Part shown: positions 54,941 to 63,767 of the stretch, piece after piece
Position numbering within the stretch: position 1 is the stretch's first letter
Layout of the letters: the number at the start of each line of letters is the position of its first letter
Source: Roseburia sp. AM59-24XD
Lineage (GTDB): Bacteria; Bacillota; Clostridia; Lachnospirales; Lachnospiraceae
Assembly (NCBI RefSeq): GCF_003478445.1
Contig: NZ_QUET01000006.1
Location: 62,001-126,000, forward strand
Direction of reading: 5' to 3'
Length of the DNA: 64,000 nt
Notes under the pieces: generated by a model
Told to the model about the DNA's origin: nothing
Database searches by the model: none
What the model saw: only the letters and a program-made list of their open reading frames with translations
Made by a program: the position numbers and the translations under genes

Positions 54941-56332
54941 TTACGCTATGTTGTCTGCTGATTTCTCACCGATAATGTGTCTTGCCACATACACACCGCT
55001 TGCCGATGCATGTGACAGAGAATGTGTCACGCCGCTGCCGTCACCGATCACATAAAGTCCCCTATGACAGCTCTCAAGGTTTTGATCCAGCTCTACCTCC
55101 ATGTTGTAGAACTTGACCTCCACACCATATAACAGCGTGTCGTCATTGGCGGTACCCGGAGCAACCTTATCCAATGCATAGATCATCTCGATGATTCCAT
55201 CCATGATACGCTTCGGCAGGACAAGACTTAAATCGCCCGGTGTTGCGGAAAGTGTCGGTGTTACCAGATTCTCATTGATACGCTTCTCGGTACTTCTCCT
55301 TCCACGGACCAGATCACCAAAGCGCTGCACGATCACACCGCCGCCCAGCATATTGGAAAGTCTCGCGATACTCTCGCCGTAGCCGTTGCTGTCCTTAAAC
55401 GGTTCTGAAAAATGCTTTGCCACCAGAAGCGCAAAGTTCGTATTGTCTGTTTTCATCTCGTTGCCTTCATAGCTGTGACCATTGACCGTAATGATCCCGT
55501 TGGTATTTTCATTGACCACGATACCGTTTGGATTCATACAGAAGGTGCGCACACGATCCTCAAACTTCTCGGTACGGTAAACGATCTTGCTTTCATATAA
55601 TTCATCTGTCAGATGTGAGAAAATAACAGCCGGAAGCTCCACACGCACACCGATATCCACACGATTCGATTTCGTTGGAATGCCAAGCTCCCCGCAGACC
55701 CTTTCCATCCATTTGCTTCCGCTTCGCCCAACCGACACGATACATTTATTACAGTCGTAGCTTTCCTTGTTCTCGCAGACGATCCGATAGCCGCCGTCAA
55801 TCTCCTGAATCGTCTCGACCGGTGTATCAAAATAGAAGTCCATATGATCCTTCATCTTCTTGTACAGGTTGCCAAGCACGATGTAGTTGATATCCGTTCC
55901 CAGATGGCGAACCGATGCATCCAGAAGATTCAGCTTGTTCTGCAGACAAAGCTTTTTGAACTTCGTTCCTGCGGTGGAATAAAGCTGCGTTCCCTCTCCG
56001 CCGTTCTCCATATTGATCTCGTCCACATACTGCATCAGCTCCACTGCCTGCTCCTTGCCAATGTACTCATACAACGTGCCTCCAAAATCGTTGGTAATGT
56101 TATATTTTCCGTCCGAAAATGCCCCGGCTCCACCAAAGCCGCACATGATCGAGCAGTGCTTACAGCCTACACAGCTCTTGATCTTTTTGCCGTCGATCGG
56201 ACATTTTCTTTTTTCGAGAGAATATCCCTCCTCAAATACAGCCAACTTTAAATCCGGCTTCTTTTTCATCAGCTCATATGCCGCAAAAATGCCTCCCGGA
56301 CCAGCCCCAATTATTATCACATCATATCTCAT
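54941..56332 (-). CDS. FAD-dependent oxidoreductase (COG2509-like)
   Basis: 463 aa. N-terminal dinucleotide fold VIIIGAGPGGIFAAYELM, then a cysteine-rich insert (CPIDGKKIKSCVGCKHCSIMCG) and GGAGAFSDGKYN, characteristic of the uncharacterised FAD-dependent dehydrogenase group COG2509. The C-terminal FAD motif is LYVIGDGSGVTHSLSHASASG. The cysteine-rich stretch might bind an iron-sulfur cluster. Substrate unknown. AAAGGA precedes the ATG. Confidence 0.87.
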   Translation of the reverse strand: MRYDVIIIGAGPGGIFAAYELMKKKPDLKLAVFEEGYSLEKRKCPIDGKKIKSCVGCKHCSIMCGFGGAGAFSDGKYNITNDFGGTLYEYIGKEQAVELMQYVDEINMENGGEGTQLYSTAGTKFKKLCLQNKLNLLDASVRHLGTDINYIVLGNLYKKMKDHMDFYFDTPVETIQEIDGGYRIVCENKESYDCNKCIVSVGRSGSKWMERVCGELGIPTKSNRVDIGVRVELPAVIFSHLTDELYESKIVYRTEKFEDRVRTFCMNPNGIVVNENTNGIITVNGHSYEGNEMKTDNTNFALLVAKHFSEPFKDSNGYGESIARLSNMLGGGVIVQRFGDLVRGRRSTEKRINENLVTPTLSATPGDLSLVLPKRIMDGIIEMIYALDKVAPGTANDDTLLYGVEVKFYNMEVELDQNLESCHRGLYVIGDGSGVTHSLSHASASGVYVARHIIGEKSADNIA

Positions 56333-56477
56333 ACGCCAAGTTCCTTTCTCCTGATCATTCTCTATCAGTATACAACATTTTCGTCATTATGAACACCATA
56401 AAAAGGTCACAAAAAAAGAAGCGTACACCGACAGATCTGCCAATGCACACTCCTTATCCTACAGCCTTTATACTTCC

Positions 56478-57080
56478 TTATCCGAGTGCTTTCTTGATCG
56501 CAGCAAGCAGCTCATCATATGTCTCATATGCCGGGAGCTCCGGATGATCTGCCTTGATCTGATCGGTACTCTTAAACAGGAAACCGGCCTTACTTGCCTC
56601 GATCATGCCAAGGTCATTGTGGCTGTCACCGCTGGCGATCGTATCATATCCGATGGACTGCAGTGCCTTTACGGTTGTGTACTTTGACTTCTCGCAGCGC
56701 ATCTTAAAGCCGGTGATCTCTCCGTCCGGAGCAACCTCCAGAGAATTACAGAAAATTGTCGGCCAACCCAGCTTCTTCATCAGCGGACTTGCAAACTGTG
56801 TGAAGGTATCGCTGATAATAATCACCTGTGTGATGGAACGAAGCTCGTCCAAAAACTCCTTTGCGCCGGGGATCGGATCGATCTTTGCGATCGTCTCCTG
56901 AATCTCCTTGAGTCCAAGACCATGCTCCTTGAGAATGCCCAGACGCCATGTCATCAGCTTATCGTAATCCGGCTCATCTCTCGTTGTTCTTTTCAGTTCA
57001 GGAATCCCACTTGCCTCTGCAAATGCGATCCAGATCTCCGGTACTAATACTCCCTCTAAGTCCAAACATACAATATCCAT
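56478..57080 (-). CDS. thrH: Bifunctional phosphoserine phosphatase / homoserine phosphotransferase ThrH
   Basis: 200 aa HAD-superfamily enzyme. VCLDLEGVLVPEIWIAFAE has the nucleophile Asp with the ThrH-typical DLEG in place of DxDGT; IISDTF and ASGDSHNDLGMIEASKAG complete the active site. Length matches ThrH. It dephosphorylates phosphoserine or moves phosphate to homoserine. The ATG at 57080 has GAGG six bases upstream. The 264 bases downstream of cobA/hemD and upstream of this gene hold nothing I can identify. Confidence 0.85.
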   Translation of the reverse strand: MDIVCLDLEGVLVPEIWIAFAEASGIPELKRTTRDEPDYDKLMTWRLGILKEHGLGLKEIQETIAKIDPIPGAKEFLDELRSITQVIIISDTFTQFASPLMKKLGWPTIFCNSLEVAPDGEITGFKMRCEKSKYTTVKALQSIGYDTIASGDSHNDLGMIEASKAGFLFKSTDQIKADHPELPAYETYDELLAAIKKALG

Positions 57081-57344
57081 TTTCATCCTCATTTCTGCAC
57101 ACGTTGTTGTAATTGTCAGAGACCGTCTGTGTGCCGGACATATCATCTCTGTTTAATTATGGTAAAACCTTACAGCGCAACGCACAACAGATACGAAGCA
57201 TCCGTATTTTGCAGTTATTATAGCACAAACCTATTCCTCTATACAATGATGCTCTGGAGAAAAATTTATTTTGCAATATGCACCGTTTGAAAGCTATGAC
57301 CGGTTGCCGGCACAAATTTTTCCGGCACATCCTTTATCCGAGTC

Positions 57345-58946
57345 TCAGGTTGGAGGTATTGACACATGAATCTCTGTTTCTGTCCTTCCGGTTTCATTTT
57401 CCGGTCTGCCCTTATGAATCTGCATCTGATCCATAAAAACCACCGCTTCCACCAGCGAATCCTCGTCCGCCTGCTCTGCCACCTGTGCCGCGATCCCATA
57501 CCGGCGTGCTTCTTCTTCCGTGCGCTCTCCGATGCAGACCACCCGCATCCGGGCACGGACATCCGGAGTCATCTTCTCTACGGTTCCCCGCACAGTCGAA
57601 GCACTTGTAAATACAAACACCGCACGCTCATCCTCCGCAAGTGTCTCCATAGCAGTAAGATCAAATCCTGCATTCTCCGATTCACGATCCACCGCCTCCG
57701 TCCGGTAGATCGCGATATCGTCCACCGGATGAATGAAATCCTTCTGCAGCCTTGCAAGAAGATCCGGAGAACCTGCCTCCGCTCTGGCGATCAGTATCTT
57801 TTCCGCAGCTCCCGCCTGCTTTGCCAGCGCATCGCCTAACGCCGCGGCAGAATATTCTTCCTGTGGGATCAGATCCGGATAGAGCCCGTGCTGCTCAAGC
57901 TGTCTTGCCGTCCCGGAGCCAATCACTGCGATCTTAATCGCTGATAATCTTCGTATATCAAAATGATATTCCAGACACCGTTCAAAAAACACATCTATCC
58001 CGGACGGACTTGTAAAAACAAGCCAGCCATACTGTTCGATCTGCTCGAGTGCCGCCTGCAGTCTATCTGTCTCCGAAATCGGGCAGATCCGGATCGATGG
58101 CAGCTCAAGCACCTCTGCACCCAGAGCACGAAAACGTTTTGAGAGCCGTTCCATCCGTTGTCTCGGTCTGGTCAAAACCACCTTTGTCCCTGCTAACGGA
58201 AGCTTTTCGAGCCACGCAAACTCCTCCGCCAGCGCACAGACCTTTCCGATCACCAGGATTGCCGGTGTCGGGAGCTTCTCCTCCTGCATTCTCTGCGGCA
58301 GTTCAGACACGTTGGACACAAGACGTCTCTGTCCTGCCGTTGTCCCCTGTGACAGGAGAGCTGCCGGCATCTGCGGATCCATTCCGGCGTCAATAAGTCC
58401 CCGGCAGATTTCCGGTGCTGCTGCCACCCCCATCAAAAAGACAAGCGTTCCATTCATCCGGCAAAGTGCCTCATAATCCAACCGAAGCGGCTGCCCCTGT
58501 CGTTTATGCCCGGTAATAATATGCAGAGAGGAGCAGTAATCCCTGTGCGTCACCGGAATGCCATTGTATGCCGGAACCGCCAGTGCCGATGTAACTCCCG
58601 GCACCACCTCATAATCAATGCCACCGCGGATCAGCTCCTCAATCTCCTCGCCGCCTCTGCCAAACAAAAAAGGGTCACCTCCCTTTAAGCGGACTACGTT
58701 CTTCCCCTGCTTTGCAAGCCTGACAAGACACCGGCTGATCTCCTCCTGTGGCATGGCATGATGGGAAGAACGCTTTCCCACATAGATCTTGTCCGCCTCC
58801 TCCGGAAGCTTCGCAAGGATCGCCTGTCCCACCAATGCATCATAAACGATCACATCTGCCTCCTGAAGCACACGCACCGCCTTCTGTGTCAACAGCTCTG
58901 CATCTCCCGGACCGGCTCCCACCAGCCAAACCTTTCCCTGTTCCAT
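57345..58946 (-). CDS. cobA-hemD: Uroporphyrinogen-III C-methyltransferase / uroporphyrinogen-III synthase fusion
   Basis: 533 aa fusion. Residues 1-245 are SUMT (CobA): WLVGAGPGDAELLTQKAVR, VRLKGGDPFLFGRGGEEIEEL, GIPVTHRDYCSSLHIITGHK. Residues 250-533 are HemD-like: TKVVLTRPRQRMERLSKRF, LVFTSPSGIDVFFERC, VFVFTSASTVRGTVEKM. It makes uroporphyrinogen III from hydroxymethylbilane and methylates it to precorrin-2 for sirohaem and cobalamin. GGAGG AATCAGA before the ATG at 58946 fixes the start. Downstream of hemC. Confidence 0.93.
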   Translation of the reverse strand: MEQGKVWLVGAGPGDAELLTQKAVRVLQEADVIVYDALVGQAILAKLPEEADKIYVGKRSSHHAMPQEEISRCLVRLAKQGKNVVRLKGGDPFLFGRGGEEIEELIRGGIDYEVVPGVTSALAVPAYNGIPVTHRDYCSSLHIITGHKRQGQPLRLDYEALCRMNGTLVFLMGVAAAPEICRGLIDAGMDPQMPAALLSQGTTAGQRRLVSNVSELPQRMQEEKLPTPAILVIGKVCALAEEFAWLEKLPLAGTKVVLTRPRQRMERLSKRFRALGAEVLELPSIRICPISETDRLQAALEQIEQYGWLVFTSPSGIDVFFERCLEYHFDIRRLSAIKIAVIGSGTARQLEQHGLYPDLIPQEEYSAAALGDALAKQAGAAEKILIARAEAGSPDLLARLQKDFIHPVDDIAIYRTEAVDRESENAGFDLTAMETLAEDERAVFVFTSASTVRGTVEKMTPDVRARMRVVCIGERTEEEARRYGIAAQVAEQADEDSLVEAVVFMDQMQIHKGRPENETGRTETEIHVSIPPT

Positions 58947-58998
58947 TCTGATTCCTCCTGCTTTTCTTCGGACAATTGCTTTATCTCCGACTCTCTCT

Positions 58999-59891
58999 TT
59001 ACTTTCGGAAACGCTCCTTAAAGTTACGCATAAGCTCACAGGCAAGCTTTTCCCCCAGCTTTTCCGGCTCATCCACGCTTCCTGTCATCACACCGGTCAC
59101 ATATCCATCCTCCCCGGTTCCAGCGCTGTACATTCCACGCAGAGTAAGCTCTCCCTGCATGATCTGCGCAAAGGCTGCCACCGGCGAAGAGCACTCACCG
59201 CCAACACCACGGATAAAGCTCCGTTCACATTTTACGATGCATTCCGACTCTTCATTCACATAGCCGCGGAATACTGCACAATCCATGTCCGCCCGTCCCT
59301 GTAAGGCAAGAATCCCCTGTCCGGCGCACGGTATGATCTCCTCCGTTGTAAAATATCGTGAGATCCGCTCAGATAGCCCCAGTCTTTTCAGACCTGCTGC
59401 CGCAAGGATCAACGCACTGTACTCCCCACGATCCAGCTTTTGAAGCCTTGTCTGCACATTGCCGCGCACACTCTGAAACGTCATGTCCGGATACAGCTCC
59501 TTCGCCTGCAGCACACGTCTCCGGCTCGAACAGCCGATCGGCAGCTTAGGATCTAACGTATCCTTCCCATTGGAAGGACAAGCACATCCCGTGGATCCTC
59601 CCGCTTTGAAAAGCCGATCAGTGGAAGCTTTGAATTTATCTCCACCGGCACATCCTTCAGGCTGTGAACCGAGATATCACTTCTACCGTCGAGAAGTGCG
59701 GCGTCCAGCTCCTTGACAAACAAGCCCTTGCCACCCACCTGATCCAATGTCCGGTCCAGTATCTTATCCCCCGTCGTCTTCATCGTTACGATCGGCGCCT
59801 GCACTCCCTGACTCTCCAGATATTTCTGCACCAGCTCAGACTGAACCACTGCCAGCCTGCTCTCCCTGCTTCCGATCCGTATGGTTCTCAT
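58999..59891 (-). CDS. hemC: Hydroxymethylbilane synthase, frameshifted
   Basis: Porphobilinogen deaminase, joining four porphobilinogens into hydroxymethylbilane. N-terminal part RTIRIGSRESRLAVVQSELV, GGKGLFVKELDAALLDGRSDISVHSLKDVP. One base is missing near 59564-59568; restoring it reads KDTLDPKLPIGCSSRRRVLQ into the C-terminal part, which has the cofactor cysteine in GVGGECSSPVAAF. Corrected length 297 aa, normal. ATG 59900 is an alternative start three codons upstream. Confidence 0.93.
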
Positions 59892-59922
59892 CACTCTCAT
59901 TCTCCTCTATCCATAAATGCTT

Positions 59923-61154
59923 CTATCGTTCCGTCTCTTCCTCGTAAAGCTCCCGCATCGCATCAACACACTCTCTGAAAGTGGACACATCCACAGAATC
60001 CCGCACCGCAAACATCAGCTTATTAACCACCTTTTGAACCGCTGTACTCACCATATCCTCCACGGCATCCTGCTGCTCCGGCACCGACTTTCGCAGCTTT
60101 TTGTCGATCCGCGCGATCACATCCTCCGATGCCTGTCCGCTGATCGTAAGAAGCATCGGCACCACATCCCTGGCATCATACCAGCTTTCAAACTCTGCTG
60201 CCTTTGCCTCCAGCAGCTGTCTTGCCTGTGCTAACGACTGCTTCGTCTCCTCCGGAAGCTCAACCCCGAAATCATCAATATCATAAAGAGTTACGCCGTC
60301 CATTCCGCCGACAGCCTCCTCAATATCTCTTGGCACCGCCAGATCTACGAAAACCGTATTCTCCTGCAGCGCACACGCATCCAGTTTATCCGCCGTGATT
60401 GTTGTGTTTGGACTTGCCGTTGCCGAAAAAACATAGCGGCATTCCGGAGCTTTTCATAACGCTTCGAATAATCAATCCTTGCTGCCTCCACCGGCACATC
60501 CACAATCCCGCTGCGGTACCGCCGGATCGTCACGGTAACATCTGCACCACGGTCCAACAAAAGCTGTGCCGTCAGTTTTCCCATCGCACCATTTCCGATA
60601 ACAAGACAACGTTCTCCTTTAAACGCGGCTCCCTTTTGCTCCAGACCGGATATCGCCGCAAGCGGAGCGGAACGATTGGACGAGGGCAGGTTAATGTTCG
60701 TTTTGATCTCCTTGCCTGCTGTGACTGCCATGCGAAACAACGTTTCTAAGATCTTATCTGTTCCAAAGAATTTTCTCGAAAAATCTGCCGCATCCTTCAT
60801 CTGTGTCAGAATCTGATCCTCGCCAAGGATCTGCGACTTTAAACCGCCCGCCAGCGCAAACAGATCCTTCACCGCATCCATTCCACGGCGCAGATGCAGA
60901 TATGAACCATACTCTTCCACACTCTGCCCCTTCAGTTCACAGAAAAGAGACCTTTCCTCCCGCTCCCATTCCCTTGTCCGCGACAGTACAAGCTCCGTCC
61001 GGTTACAGGTGGATAACAGAATGCAGCCTGAAATTCCTTCCTTCTTCCTGAGTGCCGTGATCGTCTTCTCCTGCTCCCTCTTGGTATAGCTGAATTTCCC
61101 GCGTATATCTAAACCGGCATCTGTATAATCAATGCCAACCATTGTAATGTCCAT
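59923..61154 (-). CDS. hemA: Glutamyl-tRNA reductase, frameshifted
   Basis: First enzyme of the C5 tetrapyrrole pathway. Active-site cysteine in ILLSTCNRTELVLSR, conserved LFALAGGLKSQILGEDQILTQ, NADPH site CLVIGNGAMGKLTAQLL. A one-base deletion near 60434-60437 breaks the frame; restored, it continues YVFSATASPNTTITADKLDA and ends with the dimerisation domain. Corrected length 410 aa. The ATG at 61154 has GAGGTGGAAC upstream. First gene of the hemA-hemC-cobA/hemD set. Confidence 0.93.
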
Positions 61155-61338
61155 GTTCCACCTCATTTGTATCATATTGATCTGTCTTAGAATCATAAGT
61201 AATATAGCATTTTTTGTTCTGCGGCGCAATCATCCCCGGAGCACTGCCGATGCACATCCATACTCACCGTCACACCGCACTGTCCCAAAAATCTCCCACC
61301 AAAAGGGCAAAACCAGCATTTTCCTATACCATAAAAAA

Positions 61339-61378
61339 GAAGAACCACAGAATAAACTAAATTATTCTGTGGTTCTTC
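61339..61378 (-). terminator. Strong intrinsic terminator upstream of hemA
   Basis: Perfect 17-bp stem GAAGAACCACAGAATAA-tttagt-TTATTCTGTGGTTCTTC followed by TTTTTT on the minus strand. It lies 185 bases before the hemA start, so it either ends an upstream small transcript (see 61408-61562) or attenuates hemA. Confidence 0.8.
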
Positions 61379-61407
61379 CCGCTGCGGTTTGGAATCCTTC
61401 CTCACGG

Positions 61408-61562
61408 TCATATAAAAGGATTCTCTATGTCGTCTAAAACACTTCCTACTCCCTCAGAAAATATTTCGACATTTTCATACCCAATTCGCTTTTTATTTCT
61501 ATTGCCACCCTATTTGCCCTCATATTATCACGACTTTTTTCATTTTTCCAGCGTTTTGTCAT
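61408..61562 (-). CDS. Possible 51-aa small protein, frameshifted
   Basis: A minus-strand reading begins MTKRWKNEKSRDNMRANRVA and continues IEIKSELGMKMSKYF. With one base restored near 61455-61463 it ends GVGSVLDDIENPFI and TGA at 61410-61408. The composition is protein-like (Lys/Glu/Asn rich) and the terminator follows within 30 bases. There is no clear ribosome binding site. The frame is open further upstream past ATG 61574. It could be an unrecognised small gene or a gene remnant. Confidence 0.3.
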
Positions 61563-61595
61563 GAAATATACCATTTTGGTTATGAAAAAAACAAT

Positions 61596-61625
61596 TTGCC
61601 TTATCTGTCCACTAAGTGGTACAAT
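61596..61625 (+). promoter_or_regulatory. Promoter of the two-component system with palindromic operator
   Basis: TTGCCT (61596-61601), 18 bases, TACAAT (61620-61625). The spacer contains the palindrome CCACTAAGTGG (61609-61619), positioned as a repressor or activator site. It lies 90 bases upstream of the response regulator start. Confidence 0.5.
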
Positions 61626-61714
61626 GCTTTACAAATAGAAATGACGTATTTCGACTCTTTTTTCGTCTAAAATATATCATATTACTAAAATTAGACACTT
61701 GAAAGGAACTGACA

Positions 61715-62400
61715 ATGAACCCTTCTGTTTTCATATTGGAAGACAATCCTGCTTTTGCAGAAGCACTAATTAAAATGATTGAAAATTATCCGATCCGGAT
61801 CGATTACACATACGCACCAATTTAAATATGGCACTCAAGAAAATTGACGAAGCTGTACATTACACGGCGTTTTTTATTGATATCGCACTGGATGATAACG
61901 TCGAAAATACCGATGGTTTATCCTTTGCGAAATTCCTATCGGAAAAGTCCGCTTATAAGGACACACCTGTCATCTTTACAACCAACTTTCCTGACTATGT
62001 TTATGAGGCATTAAATCATCTTCACTGCTATGCCTATCTTTTAAAACCTTTTCAACAGGAGGATGTATTCCACCAGCTGGATCAGATCCTGAGGACAAAC
62101 GATTCCATCCGATTCAAAACGGCTGACGGAATTTATATGAAGCTTGACACCGATGAGATTTATTATATTCAGGCATTTGGGCGCAATATGCATTTTATGA
62201 CAAAGCACGGTGAGATCACCTCAAGACAGTATACAATGAAATCTCTGAATGATATTCTGTCCGGCTCCTTTGAGCGGTGCCATAAATCTTTTCTTGTCAA
62301 CAAGAAATATATCCAGTCGGTCAACCCAAGAACAAAAACACTGCATCTGCGTGGTCTTGATGACGATATTCCTTACGGAAAGGATTTTCACATCAAATAA
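61715..62400 (+). CDS. LytTR response regulator (AgrA-like), frameshifted
   Basis: Starts MNPSVFILEDNPAFAEALIK at 61715 with AAAGGA upstream. A one-base deletion near 61812-61817 must be restored to continue into NLNMALKKIDEAVHY. The receiver's phospho-aspartate is in AFFIDIALDD and the conserved lysine is in YLLKPFQ. The C-terminal LytTR DNA-binding domain (SIRFKTADGIYMKLDTDEIYYI, FERCHKSFLVNKKYI) is complete. Corrected length 228 aa. It works with the GHKL kinase 38 bases downstream. Confidence 0.9.
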
Positions 62401-62438
62401 CTGAGACTACACGGAGCATCAGTAATGGAGGTATCACA

Positions 62439-63755
62439 TTGGCAGCATTAATTCCATACTTTATTTCAAATATTTTTCAGATCGGTGCGTATGCTTTCTG
62501 TATAGCATATCTGTCCGATGAAATTGCTGAACTGAAGAAACATCCGCTCACAACCGGCATCAGCTTCATCGTCATGTACTTTACGTCGATCATCATTCAA
62601 CGTTACGACAATGACTGGGTGGCCATCGGACTCTCACTGATCCTGAGCCTTTACTGCCTGCTGCTGTATCTAAACACCTCCAAAACTCTCAGCCAGTGCT
62701 TTAACATCGTTATCTGCGGGTATCTGATCGAAACACTCTGCCAGTGCATCTTTATTTTACTTTTTACCATTCTGCATGTTCCTTTGGACGCCAATGGATA
62801 CAATGATCCCATCTCCCTGTCGATCGTCTTTCTGGGTGCACTGCTTCTGATTCCTGTGCTTTATTTTCTTCCTGTCCGAAAATGGGTACAGTCTCTGGCG
62901 AATATCTCCTACTCGACCTCGCTTATCGTTGTCCTTGTCATGATCATAATCTCCGTAATGAGTCTGAAATATAACGATGTGTCGCTTGGTCTTTTGCTGC
63001 CGACCGTTACCTCGATCGCCTTCTTCTTTTTTCTCGGCGTTCTGATCATTATGCAGAGTCTTTCAGACCAGCGGCGCAAGCAGGCGATCCGCGACTATGA
63101 AACCTATATGCCGATCCTGAATGATATGATCCAAAATATCCACAAACAGCAGCATTTATACAATAACCAGATTGCTTCTCTGGTGCATCTTGCCGACTCG
63201 TATCACGATTACGATTCACTCAGCCATGCACTGAAAAGCTATTCTAATTTCGAAGAAAATATCATTGATAATGAATCGTATTCTTTTCTGCATATCGAAA
63301 ATAAACTGTTAGCCAGTCTGCTGTACTGTAAATTTCACGAGGCTGCATCCTCCGGAAAAAATCTCATTGTCACCGTCGATGATTACCATTACGAAAGTCC
63401 CTGTACCGACACCGAGATCGTTGACATCGTCGGCATTTTGATCGATAATGCATTGGAGGCATCCGCCGAAAACGATACCATCTATGTGACTCTCGGAAAA
63501 CGTTCCGATTCCGGAAATCCGTTCTTCATTAATGTTGCAAATCCCGGTCCCCTGGCGACCCCGTCATTTGTCCATGATATTTTTGCCACACGCTATACCA
63601 CCAAAAGAAATCAGGTCGGACACGGTCTGGGACTTGATCTTCTCAAAACCTTTGTCGATACATATAACGGATCTATCACGGTTGGAAATACCTATCCCGA
63701 TGAGATCTCTTCATCCGTACATGAGCAATATATCTTTTTTGAAGTAGAAATATAA
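62439..63755 (+). CDS. AgrC-like GHKL sensor histidine kinase
   Basis: 438 aa, TTG start with GGAGG TATCACA upstream. The N-terminal about 210 residues contain six to seven hydrophobic helices, as in AgrC/ComD peptide-sensing kinases. A cytosolic helix (about 215-260) precedes the GHKL ATPase domain with N-box VGILIDNALEASAEN and G-box GHGLGLDLLKTFVDTYNGSI. The phospho-acceptor histidine is likely in HKQQHLYNNQIASLVHLADS. No agrB or agrD is next to it. Its stop lies 12 bases before hemL. Confidence 0.9.
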   Translation: MAALIPYFISNIFQIGAYAFCIAYLSDEIAELKKHPLTTGISFIVMYFTSIIIQRYDNDWVAIGLSLILSLYCLLLYLNTSKTLSQCFNIVICGYLIETLCQCIFILLFTILHVPLDANGYNDPISLSIVFLGALLLIPVLYFLPVRKWVQSLANISYSTSLIVVLVMIIISVMSLKYNDVSLGLLLPTVTSIAFFFFLGVLIIMQSLSDQRRKQAIRDYETYMPILNDMIQNIHKQQHLYNNQIASLVHLADSYHDYDSLSHALKSYSNFEENIIDNESYSFLHIENKLLASLLYCKFHEAASSGKNLIVTVDDYHYESPCTDTEIVDIVGILIDNALEASAENDTIYVTLGKRSDSGNPFFINVANPGPLATPSFVHDIFATRYTTKRNQVGHGLGLDLLKTFVDTYNGSITVGNTYPDEISSSVHEQYIFFEVEI

Positions 63756-63767
63756 GGAGGCATTAGC

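Noticed and set aside
61427-61564. 45-aa plus-strand ORF (MSSKTLPTPSENIS...) as an AgrD-like peptide for the kinase
   Set aside because: It has an AAAGGA at fair spacing but no cysteine, no amphipathic leader and no AgrD C-terminal pattern; it is antisense to a more protein-like frame.
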